Numbered from the stretch's first letter, positions 7,828-16,688 are shown. The stretch is DNA of 64,000 nt from Desulfobotulus alkaliphilus (GCF_007830435.1 NZ_VLLC01000013.1:2783-66782); one strand, 5' to 3'. Made by a program: numbers and translations. The notes: generated by a model not told the origin, from the sequence alone.

Positions 7828-10326
7828 ATGACCGATACAGATTTGGGTGCGGAGATCAGCATCGAGACAGAGATGCGGCAGTCCTACCTTGAGTACGCCA
7901 TGAGCGTGATCATTGGCCGGGCCCTGCCGGATGTGCGGGACGGTCTGAAACCTGTGCATCGTCGTGTTCTTTTTGCCATGCGGGAACTTAAAAACGACTG
8001 GAACCGCCCCTACAAAAAGTCTGCGCGTATCGTGGGGGATGTGATTGGTAAATACCATCCCCATGGTGATACGGCAGTTTATGACACCATTGTCCGCATG
8101 GCCCAGGATTTTTCCATGCGTTATCCTTTGGTGGACGGGCAGGGAAACTTCGGCTCCATTGATGGAGATTCACCGGCTGCCATGCGTTATACGGAAATCC
8201 GCATGCAGCGTCTGGCCCAGGAGATGCTGGCGGATCTTGATAAGGAAACCGTCGAGTTCATCACAAACTATGATGAGTCCCTGGAAGAGCCCCTGGTGCT
8301 GCCCACCCGTCTTCCGGCACTTCTGGTGAATGGTTCTTCCGGTATTGCCGTGGGCATGGCCACCAATATTCCTCCCCACAATCTCAGGGAGGTGGCGGAT
8401 GCCATCATTGCGGTCATCGACAATCCGGATATTGATGTCACTGAGCTTATCTCCATACTGCCGGGGCCGGATTTTCCCACGGGCGGGATCATTTACGGAA
8501 AATCCGGTATCGTGGAAGCCTACCGGACCGGTCGGGGAATCATACGGCTACGGGCGCTTCTGGATCTGGAGACCGATGCAAAAAACAATGAGATCCTTGT
8601 GGTCAAGGAGCTGCCCTATCAGGTAAATAAGGCCCGTCTGGTGAAAGCCATTTCAGACATGGTCCGGGACAAACAGCTGGAGGGTATCAGCTATGTCCGG
8701 GATGAGTCGGACAGGGATGGCCTGCGCATTGCCATAGGCCTTAAAAAAGATGCCATGCACGAGGTGGTTTCCAACCAGCTTTTCAAGCATACCCAGCTTC
8801 AGAACAGTTTTGGCATTATTTTCCTTGCCGTGGTGAACAACCGGCCGGAAGTTCTTACCCTTAAAGAGATTCTCACCCACTTTATCCGTCACAGAAAAGA
8901 AGTGATTATCCGGCGTACCCGCTATGATCTGAAAAGGGCGCAGGCAAGGGCACACATTCTTGAAGGCCTCAAAATTGCTCTGGACAATATTGATGAGGTG
9001 GTGGCCCTGATCCGCAAGTCCTCTTCTCCTGTGGAGGCCAAGGACGGCCTGATGGCCCGCTTTGGTCTTTCCGCACTGCAGGCTCAGGCCATTCTTGACA
9101 TGCGGTTGCAGAGACTGACGGGGCTTGAACGGGACCGTATTCTTGAAGAATATGATGCGATTATGAAAGACATTGCCTGGTTCAAGGAAATTTTAGGCAG
9201 CGAAGCCATTGTCATGGATCTGATCAAAGAAGAGCTTGTCACCCTTAAAGAGGAGTTCGGAGACAGCCGACGTACGGAAATTGTGGAATCCACCCGGGAA
9301 ATCGGCATGGAGGACCTCATTGCCGAAGAAGACATGGTGGTAACCCTCACCCGCACCGGATACATCAAGCGCAATCCCATTACCCTGTACCAGAGCCAGC
9401 GCCGTGGCGGCAGAGGCAAGACGGCCATGACCACCCGGGATGAGGATTTTGTCACAAAGCTCTTTGTGGCTTCCACCCACCATACCTTCCTTTTCTTTAC
9501 CAACCTCGGCAAGGTTTACTGGTCCAAGGTCTGGGAACTTCCCCAGGGCGGCAGGACCAGCCGGGGCAAAGCCATTGTGAATTTTCTGGATCTGGCTCCG
9601 GATGAAAAACTGAGTACGGTTCTGGCTGTGCCGGATTTTGAGGAGGGCCGCTACATCCTCATGGCAACACGGCAGGGGCTTGTGAAGAAAACGGATCTCA
9701 TGGCCTATTCCAGACCCCGGGCCGGAGGAATCATTGCCATTGATCTTGTGGAAGGGGATGCCCTCATTGCCGCAAGGATCACCGATGGCAGCAAGGAGGT
9801 TCTGCTGACTTCCGCCGTGGGGCAGACCATCCGTTTTGCCGAGTCGGACGTGCGTCCCATGGGCAGGGTTTCCCGGGGGGTCCGGGGCCTGCGTATGGCA
9901 GAAGATGATTACATTGTTGGCATGGAAGTTACAGGCCATGGAAGCACCCTGTTCACGGCCACGGAAAATGGTTATGGCAAAAGAACAGAGGTGGAAGCCT
10001 TCCCCATGCAGCGCCGGGGTGGTAAGGGGGTGATTGGTATCCGTACCGATGGCCGCAATGGCAAGGTGGTGGCCATGGTACTTACGGATGAGTCCGATGA
10101 CGTGATGCTGGTTTCCGACAAGGGGCGTCTGATCCGCATGTCCGCATGCAGTATTTCCGTCATTGGCCGTGCCACCCAGGGAGTCCGGCTGATTCAGCTG
10201 GAAGAAGCAGAACGGCTCATCGATGCCGCAAGGCTGGATGAGGAGGCGCAGGATGATGGGGATACCCTTAACGGAGAAGGGGATGGCGGTGAATGTGTGC
10301 CTGTGGATCTGGATCAGGATGAATAA
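7828..10326 (+). CDS. gyrA: DNA gyrase subunit A
   Basis: The breakage-reunion subunit of gyrase, 832 aa, which with GyrB introduces negative supercoils. The catalytic tyrosine is Tyr121 in [10 protein letters not shown]. The GyrA box QRRGGRG (about 524-530), needed for DNA wrapping, separates it from ParC, and the C-terminal beta-pinwheel repeats follow. In the quinolone region the residue matching E. coli Ser83 is Thr82 ([10 protein letters not shown]) and Asp86 is kept. The ATG at 7828 has AGGA 7 nt upstream; a TTG at 7777 in the same frame lacks a site. The tail is acidic. gyrB is not adjacent. Confidence 0.95.
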   Translation: MTDTDLGAEISIETEMRQSYLEYAMSVIIGRALPDVRDGLKPVHRRVLFAMRELKNDWNRPYKKSARIVGDVIGKYHPHGDTAVYDTIVRMAQDFSMRYPLVDGQGNFGSIDGDSPAAMRYTEIRMQRLAQEMLADLDKETVEFITNYDESLEEPLVLPTRLPALLVNGSSGIAVGMATNIPPHNLREVADAIIAVIDNPDIDVTELISILPGPDFPTGGIIYGKSGIVEAYRTGRGIIRLRALLDLETDAKNNEILVVKELPYQVNKARLVKAISDMVRDKQLEGISYVRDESDRDGLRIAIGLKKDAMHEVVSNQLFKHTQLQNSFGIIFLAVVNNRPEVLTLKEILTHFIRHRKEVIIRRTRYDLKRAQARAHILEGLKIALDNIDEVVALIRKSSSPVEAKDGLMARFGLSALQAQAILDMRLQRLTGLERDRILEEYDAIMKDIAWFKEILGSEAIVMDLIKEELVTLKEEFGDSRRTEIVESTREIGMEDLIAEEDMVVTLTRTGYIKRNPITLYQSQRRGGRGKTAMTTRDEDFVTKLFVASTHHTFLFFTNLGKVYWSKVWELPQGGRTSRGKAIVNFLDLAPDEKLSTVLAVPDFEEGRYILMATRQGLVKKTDLMAYSRPRAGGIIAIDLVEGDALIAARITDGSKEVLLTSAVGQTIRFAESDVRPMGRVSRGVRGLRMAEDDYIVGMEVTGHGSTLFTATENGYGKRTEVEAFPMQRRGGKGVIGIRTDGRNGKVVAMVLTDESDDVMLVSDKGRLIRMSACSISVIGRATQGVRLIQLEEAERLIDAARLDEEAQDDGDTLNGEGDGGECVPVDLDQDE

Positions 10327-10382
10327 GGTCTGTTGGAGTATATCCTGCTCATGTTTGTTAATGCCTTAAACCTGAGAAAAAA

Positions 10383-10878
10383 GTAACTGCTCAGCATAGT
10401 TTTCCAGGTACCATACCTGCAAGGCAGATGCACAGGCCCCAGGCTATTTGCCCGTGACGCAATCCGGCACTCAAGCTGTGAAAAAGCTTATTATTTTTTC
10501 TGATTACTACCCTGACTCAGACACAGCTTGCTGGTCAGGTTGTTGCCAGGCCTATGGTGCGGGCTTTTAATACGGGCAGGCGCAAGGCCTGCCCCTACGA
10601 AAGGTTTTTAAGGCCCTGTTTTGTGTAGGGGCACCCTTTACGGGTGCCCGCGAACATGCTTAAAATCTGGTCATATAATTTCCATGATTAAGGTTTGTAT
10701 GGCTGAAAGATAGTGGTAATCAGATTATTTTTATAGCAGCCTTTAGGTTTTTGGCTTGAGTGCCGGAATCCGAAACGATTGCAATGTCACTTGCAAATAG
10801 CCAAGGTGCCTTGCAATAGTACGAAGCTGTTGCAATTACAGTATTGGCAGTTCGGAAAAAACTGTTCTGAATACTTAC
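10383..10878 (+). mobile_element. Palindromic MITE-like element, copy 2 (different core)
   Basis: A 496-bp element with the same ends as the other copies: left GTAACTGCTCAGCATAG, right CTGTTCTGAATACTTAC. It is flanked by a perfect 8-bp direct repeat AGAAAAAA (10375-10382 and 10879-10886). About 90 bp at the left end and 130 bp at the right match copies 1, 3 and 4. The middle is instead bounded by CCGGCACTCAAGC and its inverse GCTTGAGTGCCGG and contains repeat family 2. It ends 25 bp before the gpsA start codon and fills almost all of the gyrA-gpsA gap. Confidence 0.85.
10499..10652 (-). repeat. Intergenic hairpin repeat (family 2), copy B, inside MITE copy 2
   Basis: This is the reverse complement of 5093-5245 with scattered differences. 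It includes the paired blocks GGGCAGGC/GCCTGCCC and GGGCACCC/GGGTGCCC. Its position within a MITE that carries its own target duplication shows that the composite moved as one unit, or that one repeat entered the other. Confidence 0.8.
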
Positions 10879-10903
10879 AGAAAAAATATCTAAGGGTGGA
10901 CGT

Positions 10904-11938
10904 ATGCCACAAGGGAAAAAAGCAGATTTTCAGATAGGGGTGCTGGGGGGCGGTAGCTGGGGAACGGCTCTGGCCATGCTTCTTGCGGATAAGGGGTATC
11001 CTGTCAGGCTTTGGGTCCATGAGCCGGAAGTGGCCATGGAAATTAGGGAATACAGGGAAAACAGAACCTATCTTCCGGGGATTATGCTGCCGGAAAACCT
11101 TGTGGCCACACAGGATATGGAAGAGGCCCTGAAGGGTAAGGATCTGGTGCTTTTTGTGGTGCCCTCCCATGTGATGCGGGAGACAGCACGCAGGGCCGCA
11201 GCCATGATTTCAGAAAAATCCATCCTTGTGACGGCATCCAAGGGTATTGAAAATGTCACCCACAAAACCATGACGGGGATTCTTAAGGAAGAGATCCTGC
11301 AAATTCCCGAAGAAAAGATGGCAGTGCTTTCCGGTCCCAGTTTTGCCCGTGAGGTGGGGGAAAAAAGGCCCACGGTGGTGACGGTGGCTTCCAAAGCGGC
11401 CAGCAATGCCCGTAAGGTTCAGGAAATATTTGCCAGTCCGGTTTTTCGGGTTTATACGAGCGATGATGTCATGGGCGTTGAGGTGGGCGGGGCCATGAAA
11501 AATGTCATTGCCATTGCCGCAGGTGTTGCCGATGGCATGGGACTGGGCCTGAATACAAGGGCAGCTCTGATTACCCGGGGGCTGGCGGAAATCCGGCGGC
11601 TGGGTGTGGCCATGGGAGCCAATCCCCATACCTTTTCCGGTCTTTCCGGTGTGGGAGATCTCATGCTGACCTGTACCGGTGCCTTGAGCCGGAACCACAC
11701 CGTAGGTCAGCTCCTTGGACAGGGAAAGTCCCTGGATGAGATCCTCAAGGAAATGCGCATGGTGGCGGAAGGGGTGAAATCTGCCCGTTCCGTGTATAAC
11801 CTTTCGGCAAAGCTTGGTGTGGAGCTGCCCATATGCAATGAGGTGTACCGGGTGCTTTACGAGGGCAGCACACCCCGTGAGGCCGGAGAGCGCCTGATGA
11901 ACCGGACCCTGAAACAGGAATTCCATGATCTTGTCTGA
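10904..11938 (+). CDS. gpsA: Glycerol-3-phosphate dehydrogenase [NAD(P)+]
   Basis: Reduces dihydroxyacetone phosphate to sn-glycerol 3-phosphate, the backbone for phospholipids; cytosolic. The 344-aa protein has an N-terminal Rossmann motif GVLGGGSWGTA (residues 12-22), the catalytic lysine Lys199 in GGAMKNV, and the family motif GLGLNTRAALITRGL. The ribosome-binding site AAGGGTGG lies 4 nt before the ATG, in the short segment between MITE copy 2 and the gene. Confidence 0.95.
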   Translation: MPQGKKADFQIGVLGGGSWGTALAMLLADKGYPVRLWVHEPEVAMEIREYRENRTYLPGIMLPENLVATQDMEEALKGKDLVLFVVPSHVMRETARRAAAMISEKSILVTASKGIENVTHKTMTGILKEEILQIPEEKMAVLSGPSFAREVGEKRPTVVTVASKAASNARKVQEIFASPVFRVYTSDDVMGVEVGGAMKNVIAIAAGVADGMGLGLNTRAALITRGLAEIRRLGVAMGANPHTFSGLSGVGDLMLTCTGALSRNHTVGQLLGQGKSLDEILKEMRMVAEGVKSARSVYNLSAKLGVELPICNEVYRVLYEGSTPREAGERLMNRTLKQEFHDLV

Positions 11939-12048
11939 GAGTAACTTCTGAGTAACTTGAATTTAGTTCTTTTAATACAAAAGCTTAAAAAATGACCAAT
12001 TATCCATCACTGATCGAAATTAGTTTGAATCCTGCACAAGTTACTCTA
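11938..12048. repeat. Short element with terminal inverted repeats
   Basis: AGAGTAACTTCTG at the left (11938-11950) is matched by the inverse of CACAAGTTACTCT at the right (12036-12048), 12 of 13 bases. A second left copy, GAGTAACTTG (11950-11959), is an exact inverse of CAAGTTACTC (12037-12046). The roughly 110-bp AT-rich interior has no coding potential. The GTAAC core also occurs at the ends of the larger MITE family, so this may be a remnant or a smaller relative. Confidence 0.45.
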
Positions 12049-12055
12049 TGACAAG

Positions 12056-12072
12056 ACGCCCTAGCAGGGCGT
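12056..12072. other. Stem-loop at the edge of MITE copy 3
   Basis: ACGCCCT-AGC-AGGGCGT is a perfect 7-bp stem with a 3-nt loop and no T-run. It may help end the gpsA transcript, or may be target DNA altered by the neighbouring insertion. Confidence 0.5.
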
Positions 12073-12074
12073 GA

Positions 12075-12425
12075 GCTGCTGTTCAGCACAGTTTATTCCG
12101 AACTGCCAATGCTGTAGTTGCAGCAGCTTCGTACTGTTGCATGCAAGGCACCTTGGCTATTTGCAAGTGACATTGCAATCGTTTCGGATCAGAGCTTTGC
12201 AGGCCTGTGCGAAAGAAGCGGCAAACTGTCTGAGCCGCCACAAAGGCAGCGTGCTTAAGCCTGCCATGGTAATCAAAAAGCTTATCCTGCCTGTGGCGGG
12301 GAGTTTTTGCCGCTTCCGCACAGGGCAAGAAGCTCCCGAATAAGATTGCGTCACGGGCAAATAGCCTAGGGCCTGTGCATTAGTCTTGCAGGTATGGTAT
12401 CTGGAAAACTGTGCTGAAAAATTAC
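12075..12425 (-). mobile_element. Palindromic MITE-like element, copy 3 (inverted)
   Basis: A roughly 351-bp copy of the same family as 4745-5081 and 13475-13821, in the opposite orientation. Its rightmost end (on + strand CTGTGCTGAAAAATTAC) is intact. Its left end keeps TTCAGCACAG, but the outermost GTAAT is degraded to GCTGC and no target duplication is recognisable. The central palindrome GCTGCC...GTGGCGG / CCGCCACAGGCAGG pattern is present. It ends 22 bp before the radC start codon. Confidence 0.82.
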
Positions 12426-12447
12426 GTCTGGACTTGAAAGGCGGGGT

Positions 12448-13191
12448 ATGGATGAAAAATCCACCCAGGAGGGGCATCGAAGGCGGCTTCGTCAGCGTTT
12501 CCGTGAATCCGGTCTGGCCGGTTTTCAGGATCATGAAGTGCTGGAGCTGCTGCTGACCCTGTCAACCCCCCGAAAAGACTGTAAGGGGATGGCCTGGGAA
12601 CTTCTCAACCAGTTTAAAACCCTTCCTGCTGTTTTTGAGGCGGGCTTTGCAGATCTCTGTGCCGTTAAAGGGATAGGGGAGACCAATGCCATTCCCATCA
12701 AGCTGGTGAAGGCGGCTGCGGACCGTTTTCTGAAGCAGCGTATCAAGGGCAGGGAAGTTCTTGGGACACCTCAGGCGGTGCTGGATTATCTTTACCTTGA
12801 GCTGAGGGAAAGCAGCAGAGAAGTTTTCATGGTGATGTTTCTGGATGTGAAAAACCGCCTGCTGGAAACGGAAAAACTTTTTCAGGGCAGCCTCTCGGCC
12901 AGTCCGGTCTATCCCAGAGAAGTGCTGCGTTCGGTGCTGGCCCATCAGGCGGCTTCCGTGATTCTGGTCCATAATCACCCCTCCGGCGATACGGAGCCTT
13001 CAAGGGAGGACTACGCCATCACAAGGCGTCTGGTGCATACCCTTGCCCCTGTGAATGTAACGGTGCATGAGCACCTGATCATCGGGAGCAACAGGCACTA
13101 CAGCTTTGCCGAACAGGGAGTGATACGGGCCATGTATGAAGAGGTGCGTCAGGCGGAATCCAGATTCATGCAGGAGTGGGCACCAGGATGA
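12448..13191 (+). CDS. radC: RadC family protein (JAB1/MPN domain)
   Basis: A 247-aa RadC-type protein. An N-terminal helix-hairpin-helix region (AVKGIGETNAIPIK, about residues 69-82) precedes a JAMM metalloprotease-like domain with His175-x-His177 and Asp188 in HNHPSGDTEPSRED. The name reflects an old repair phenotype; the molecular function is unproven. The ribosome-binding site AAAGGCGGGG directly precedes ATG 12448. Its stop overlaps the next gene's start (ATGA), so the two are translationally coupled. Confidence 0.9.
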   Translation: MDEKSTQEGHRRRLRQRFRESGLAGFQDHEVLELLLTLSTPRKDCKGMAWELLNQFKTLPAVFEAGFADLCAVKGIGETNAIPIKLVKAAADRFLKQRIKGREVLGTPQAVLDYLYLELRESSREVFMVMFLDVKNRLLETEKLFQGSLSASPVYPREVLRSVLAHQAASVILVHNHPSGDTEPSREDYAITRRLVHTLAPVNVTVHEHLIIGSNRHYSFAEQGVIRAMYEEVRQAESRFMQEWAPG

Positions 13192-13457
13192 GCTGTGAAG
13201 ATCAAAAACCCCATTGTTTTGGAGAGCTGGACAGGGTTTTTCCCATGGGCGAAGAGGGCTTAAGGGAGAGTCCTGAGATGTGTCTGGCCTGTGAAAATAA
13301 AACAGCCTGTCTTCGGGCGGCCCTGCAGGGGGAAAAGGGCTGGAAGGCCGAAGAAGAAAAACTTGACAGGGCCTATGCATCAGGGCATCTGGGTTTTTTG
13401 GGCAGATGGTCCAGACGCAAGGCACTGCATCAGAATAAAGGCAGAAAAGCGGACTGA
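13188..13457 (+). CDS. Small cysteine-rich conserved-looking protein, function unknown
   Basis: An 89-aa protein whose ATG overlaps the radC stop codon (ATGA, 13188-13191). Cysteines at residues 3, 10, 32, 35 and 41, in the pattern CxxC-x5-C around MCLACENKTACLRAAL, suggest a metal site. The C-terminal third is basic. There is no signal peptide or membrane segment. I do not recognise a named family. Coupling to radC suggests a shared role, but this is inference. Confidence 0.65.
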   Translation: MSCEDQKPHCFGELDRVFPMGEEGLRESPEMCLACENKTACLRAALQGEKGWKAEEEKLDRAYASGHLGFLGRWSRRKALHQNKGRKAD

Positions 13458-13474
13458 GCATTTATAAAAATTTA

Positions 13475-13821
13475 GTAACTGTTCAGCACAGTTTTCCAAA
13501 ACTATTCCTGCCAGACAGATGCACAGGCCCCAGGCTATTTGCCCGTGACGCAATCTTATTCGGGAGCTTCTTGCCCTGTGCGGAAGCGGAAAAAACCCCC
13601 CGCCACAGGCAGGATAAACTTTTTGATTACCATGGTAGGCTTCAGCACGCTGCCTTTGTGGCGGCTCAGACAGTTTGCCGCTTCTTTCGCACAGGCCTGC
13701 GAAGCTCTGATCCGAAACGATTGCAATGTCACTTGCAAATAGCCACGGAGCCTTGCATAAAGTACGAAGCTGCTGCAATTTCAGCATTGGCAGCTCGGAA
13801 TAAACTGTGCTGAATAATTAC
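13475..13821 (+). mobile_element. Palindromic MITE-like element, copy 4
   Basis: A 347-bp element, the best-preserved copy. Terminal inverted repeats: left GTAACTGTTCAGCACAGTTT, right end the inverse of GTAATTATTCAGCACAGTTT (17 of 20 identical). Inner arms GGCTATTTGCCCGTGAC (from 13533) and GTCACTTGCAAATAGCC (to 13744) pair, as do the central CCGCCAC and GTGGCGG blocks. Flanks AAAATTTA and AAATTTTA match in 7 of 8 positions, a likely aged target duplication. It ends 26 bp before the pgk start codon. Confidence 0.87.
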
Positions 13822-13847
13822 AAATTTTATAAACAGGGGGAAGGCTT

Positions 13848-15026
13848 GTGAAGGGGATTGTGGATCTGCCGCTGGCGGGAAAACGGGTGCTGATACGCGT
13901 GGACTTTAATGTGCCCATGGACAGAAACGGGAATATTGCTGAAGATACCCGTATCCGGCGGGGTATGGAAAGTATCCGTTTTGCAGCGGATTCCGGAGCA
14001 AGGGTGATTGTGGCATCCCACCTTGGAAGGCCCAGGGGACAGATTGTGCCGGGCCTGAGTCTCAAACCTGCGGCGGATCACCTTGCAGCCCTCCTTGACA
14101 GGCCGGTGAGAATGATCGGGGATTCCATAGGCCCTGATGTCAAAAAAGCGGTAGAGGGGCTTGCTGCCGGTGACATTCTCATGTTGGAGAATCTGCGTTT
14201 TTACCCCGAAGAGCAGGCCAATGATGAAGATTTTGCCAGACAGCTTGCGGATCTCTGTGATGTTTACATTAACAATGCATTTGCCGTATCCCACAGAAAA
14301 CATGCCTCGGTCCATGCCATATGCACCTTTGTAAAGGAAAAGGCTGCGGGTCATCTCCTGATGGATGAGCTGAGGTATTTTGATTCTGCCATGGGCGCGC
14401 CTGCCCGCCCCCTTGTGGCCATTGTTGGGGGAGCAAAAATCTCCAGCAAGCTCAAGGCGCTGGAAAATCTGCTCCACAGGGTGGACAAGGTGCTGATTGG
14501 CGGAGCCATGGCCAATACATTTTTAAAGGCTTCCGGTCTTTTTGTGGGGGATTCTCTGGTTGAAGATGAGATGCTTCAGACGGCTGAGGCCGTCATGGCA
14601 GAAGCCAGAAAAAGGGGTGTCCGCTTCTATCTGCCCGTGGATGCCGTAGTAACAAAAGAAATTGCAGAGGATGCCGTTGGCATGGTGGTGCCCGTACAGG
14701 AAATTCCCGAGGGCTGGAAAGTGGCGGACTGCGGTCCTGCGACGGTGAGACTTTATGCGGCCGCCCTTGCCAATGCTAAAACTGTGGTATGGAATGGTCC
14801 CATGGGGGTTTTTGAAATGGAGCCCTTCAGTGGTGGGACCATGGGGCTGGCCCGGCACGTGGCCGCCTGCCACGGCCTGACCATTGTGGGGGGCGGGGAT
14901 ACGGATACGGCAATCCATAAGGCCGGGGTGGCATCGGCCATGGGATATATTTCCACGGGTGGTGGTGCTTTTCTGAAGCTGCTGGAGGGTGAGTCCCTCC
15001 CTGCTGTGGATGCGCTGGCATCCTGA
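13848..15026 (+). CDS. pgk: Phosphoglycerate kinase
   Basis: Transfers phosphate between 1,3-bisphosphoglycerate and ADP in glycolysis and gluconeogenesis. The 392-aa protein has the N-terminal substrate motif VLIRVDFNVPMD, the conserved HLGRPRG, and the C-terminal nucleotide-binding GGGDTDTAI and STGGGAFLKLLEG. It starts with GTG, with GGGGGAAGG just upstream; the only DNA between MITE copy 4 and the start is this 26-nt segment. No gap gene is adjacent. Confidence 0.95.
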   Translation: MKGIVDLPLAGKRVLIRVDFNVPMDRNGNIAEDTRIRRGMESIRFAADSGARVIVASHLGRPRGQIVPGLSLKPAADHLAALLDRPVRMIGDSIGPDVKKAVEGLAAGDILMLENLRFYPEEQANDEDFARQLADLCDVYINNAFAVSHRKHASVHAICTFVKEKAAGHLLMDELRYFDSAMGAPARPLVAIVGGAKISSKLKALENLLHRVDKVLIGGAMANTFLKASGLFVGDSLVEDEMLQTAEAVMAEARKRGVRFYLPVDAVVTKEIAEDAVGMVVPVQEIPEGWKVADCGPATVRLYAAALANAKTVVWNGPMGVFEMEPFSGGTMGLARHVAACHGLTIVGGGDTDTAIHKAGVASAMGYISTGGGAFLKLLEGESLPAVDALAS

Positions 15027-15090
15027 AAACAGGTAGTGCTGATATGTTTGATAAATAATTTTTCTGGCGTGTATCAGGGAGGAGAATGGC

Positions 15091-16152
15091 TTGAGCTTCT
15101 GGACGTATCGGGATCATTTGAGTATGGCCAACCGGCTTCGGAGATCATATTACGAGCTGCTGCGGGATCATCTGGATTATCAGATGGTGCGGTATGCTCT
15201 GGTGGATTCCTATAACAACTTCAAGGCAAGGAAGGTTCCCTACCCCTTTGTGGAGCGTCGGGAGCTGAAACCCAAAGCAAGAATCCCCAGCCTTGAATAC
15301 GAAGCCCAGAATGCTTTTCTCGTGATCTTTGTGGAAGATACCATTCCTGCCGTCCATAAAAAATATATCCGTTTTTTTGATGACAATAAAACCACCAAGT
15401 CCAACCTGCTCAGGACAAGAACCCTCTCCCTTGCCAATGAATTTGACCGGAGCCAGAAGTATCTGGAGTCTGCCCAGTTCAATGATGTGCTGCGGGAGCT
15501 TCTGCCCGTGGATTATGCCCTTCTTATTCAGCGGGATCCCATGAGCCGTGGCAGAGACCGCTACAATCTCTCCCATTTTCATGTGCGCATTGACTGGCCC
15601 ATATCCGATGCAGCAGAGGACATGGCCCGGCGTCTGAGGTATATTTCCAAGGATCTTTATGAAAAGGGGGATAAGTATGCCGAAGACGTGCAGAAGAAGT
15701 TTTTTGAATACTATGCCCAGCCGGTCATGGCAGGGGGAAGGCGTACGGCGGCCATTGTTGCGGCCCAGTATCTGCGCCGTCTTTCCTGTATATCCACCGT
15801 ATATGCGGGCAGCAGTGAGTCCCGTTCCCTGATCCGGCTTTCGGAGCGGGGAGTGAGCAAGGTAACGCTGGTCCGTTTTTCCGATGAGGAAACCCGGACC
15901 CTTGCCGATGAGAATCACATGTCCGTATCCACTTTCCGCAAGCACTATGCCGTGGCAAGGGAGGGGAAAAATGCGGTATTTGTTTTGCAGGTTCTCTATT
16001 CCCGCACCCAGCACGCAAAGCCCCCGGAAGATGGCAAGCTTCGGGAAATCAACCCGGACCCATACTGGGTGACCGTAGGCTCCCAGAGGATTCTTCCCAT
16101 GGTGGATGCCTGGATGTACCCTCCCATGCCGGTGAATCTGATTTATGCGTAG
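15091..16152 (+). CDS. Hypothetical protein, 353 aa
   Basis: I do not recognise a family. The protein is soluble in appearance: no signal peptide, no membrane segments, many Arg, Tyr and charged residues. The N-terminal third is helical and basic (SMANRLRRSYYELLRDHLDY), the middle carries SLEYEAQNAFLVIFVEDTIP, and the C-terminal part includes a Thr/Ser-rich turn and ends PPMPVNLIYA. The start is TTG with GGAGG 6 nt upstream; an ATG at 15124 is an alternative. Its 3' end overlaps the convergent GNAT gene by 10 bp. Confidence 0.75.
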   Translation: MSFWTYRDHLSMANRLRRSYYELLRDHLDYQMVRYALVDSYNNFKARKVPYPFVERRELKPKARIPSLEYEAQNAFLVIFVEDTIPAVHKKYIRFFDDNKTTKSNLLRTRTLSLANEFDRSQKYLESAQFNDVLRELLPVDYALLIQRDPMSRGRDRYNLSHFHVRIDWPISDAAEDMARRLRYISKDLYEKGDKYAEDVQKKFFEYYAQPVMAGGRRTAAIVAAQYLRRLSCISTVYAGSSESRSLIRLSERGVSKVTLVRFSDEETRTLADENHMSVSTFRKHYAVAREGKNAVFVLQVLYSRTQHAKPPEDGKLREINPDPYWVTVGSQRILPMVDAWMYPPMPVNLIYA

Positions 16153-16607
16153 GAAAGTTCCCGCATCATGGCGATTTCATCGCAGTCCGGAAATTTTACG
16201 CAATGGACACAGTCCGACCATATTTTCAGGGGGAGATCGGCCCTGTCGATGCGGTTAAAGTTCAGCTTCCCGAAAAAGACAGGCTGGTAGGTGAGGGTGA
16301 AAAGCTGGGTGATACCAAAGGATCTGGCTTCTTCCACCAGTGTTTCCACCATCATTTTTCCTACCCCCTTGCCCTGATGGGCCACATCCACGGCAAGGGA
16401 CCGGATTTCCGCAAGATCCTCCCAGCAGAACTGCAGGGCACAGCAACCTGCAACCATACCTGTTTCAGGGGAAATATAGACCACAAAATCACGGACATGG
16501 TCGTAAAGGGCGCTTAAGGGTCTGGGGATCATTTCTCCCCTGTTTCCAAAAAACTGCAGCAGCCTGTAAATGGTCTGGATATCTTTAATGGTTGCGTGCC
16601 GTACCAT
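16143..16607 (-). CDS. GNAT N-acetyltransferase, short N-acetylglutamate synthase (ArgA)-like
   Basis: A 154-aa single-domain acetyltransferase. The acetyl-CoA loop is seen in VAHQGKGVGKMMVETLVEEA, preceded by LAEIRSLAVD. The C-terminal WSDCVHCVKFPDCDEIAM cysteine-rich tail is typical of the short N-acetyltransferases annotated as N-acetylglutamate synthases in many bacteria, which make the first intermediate of arginine synthesis. No arg genes are nearby, so the specific substrate remains inferred. ATG 16607 has GGAG 8 nt upstream. It lies downstream of the PBP1A gene on the same strand. Confidence 0.8.
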   Translation of the reverse strand: MVRHATIKDIQTIYRLLQFFGNRGEMIPRPLSALYDHVRDFVVYISPETGMVAGCCALQFCWEDLAEIRSLAVDVAHQGKGVGKMMVETLVEEARSFGITQLFTLTYQPVFFGKLNFNRIDRADLPLKIWSDCVHCVKFPDCDEIAMMRELSYA

Positions 16608-16688
16608 GGGCGTTTCTCCGCTTTAAGATTGAAGATAAAAGAATTTCCTTTACGCCTTTTTCCCGGCTGCAGCAAGTGTCTTTTTGTC

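Noticed and set aside
12056-12072. Terminator of gpsA
   Set aside because: Perfect stem, but no T-run on either side, so it is kept only as an unclassified stem-loop.
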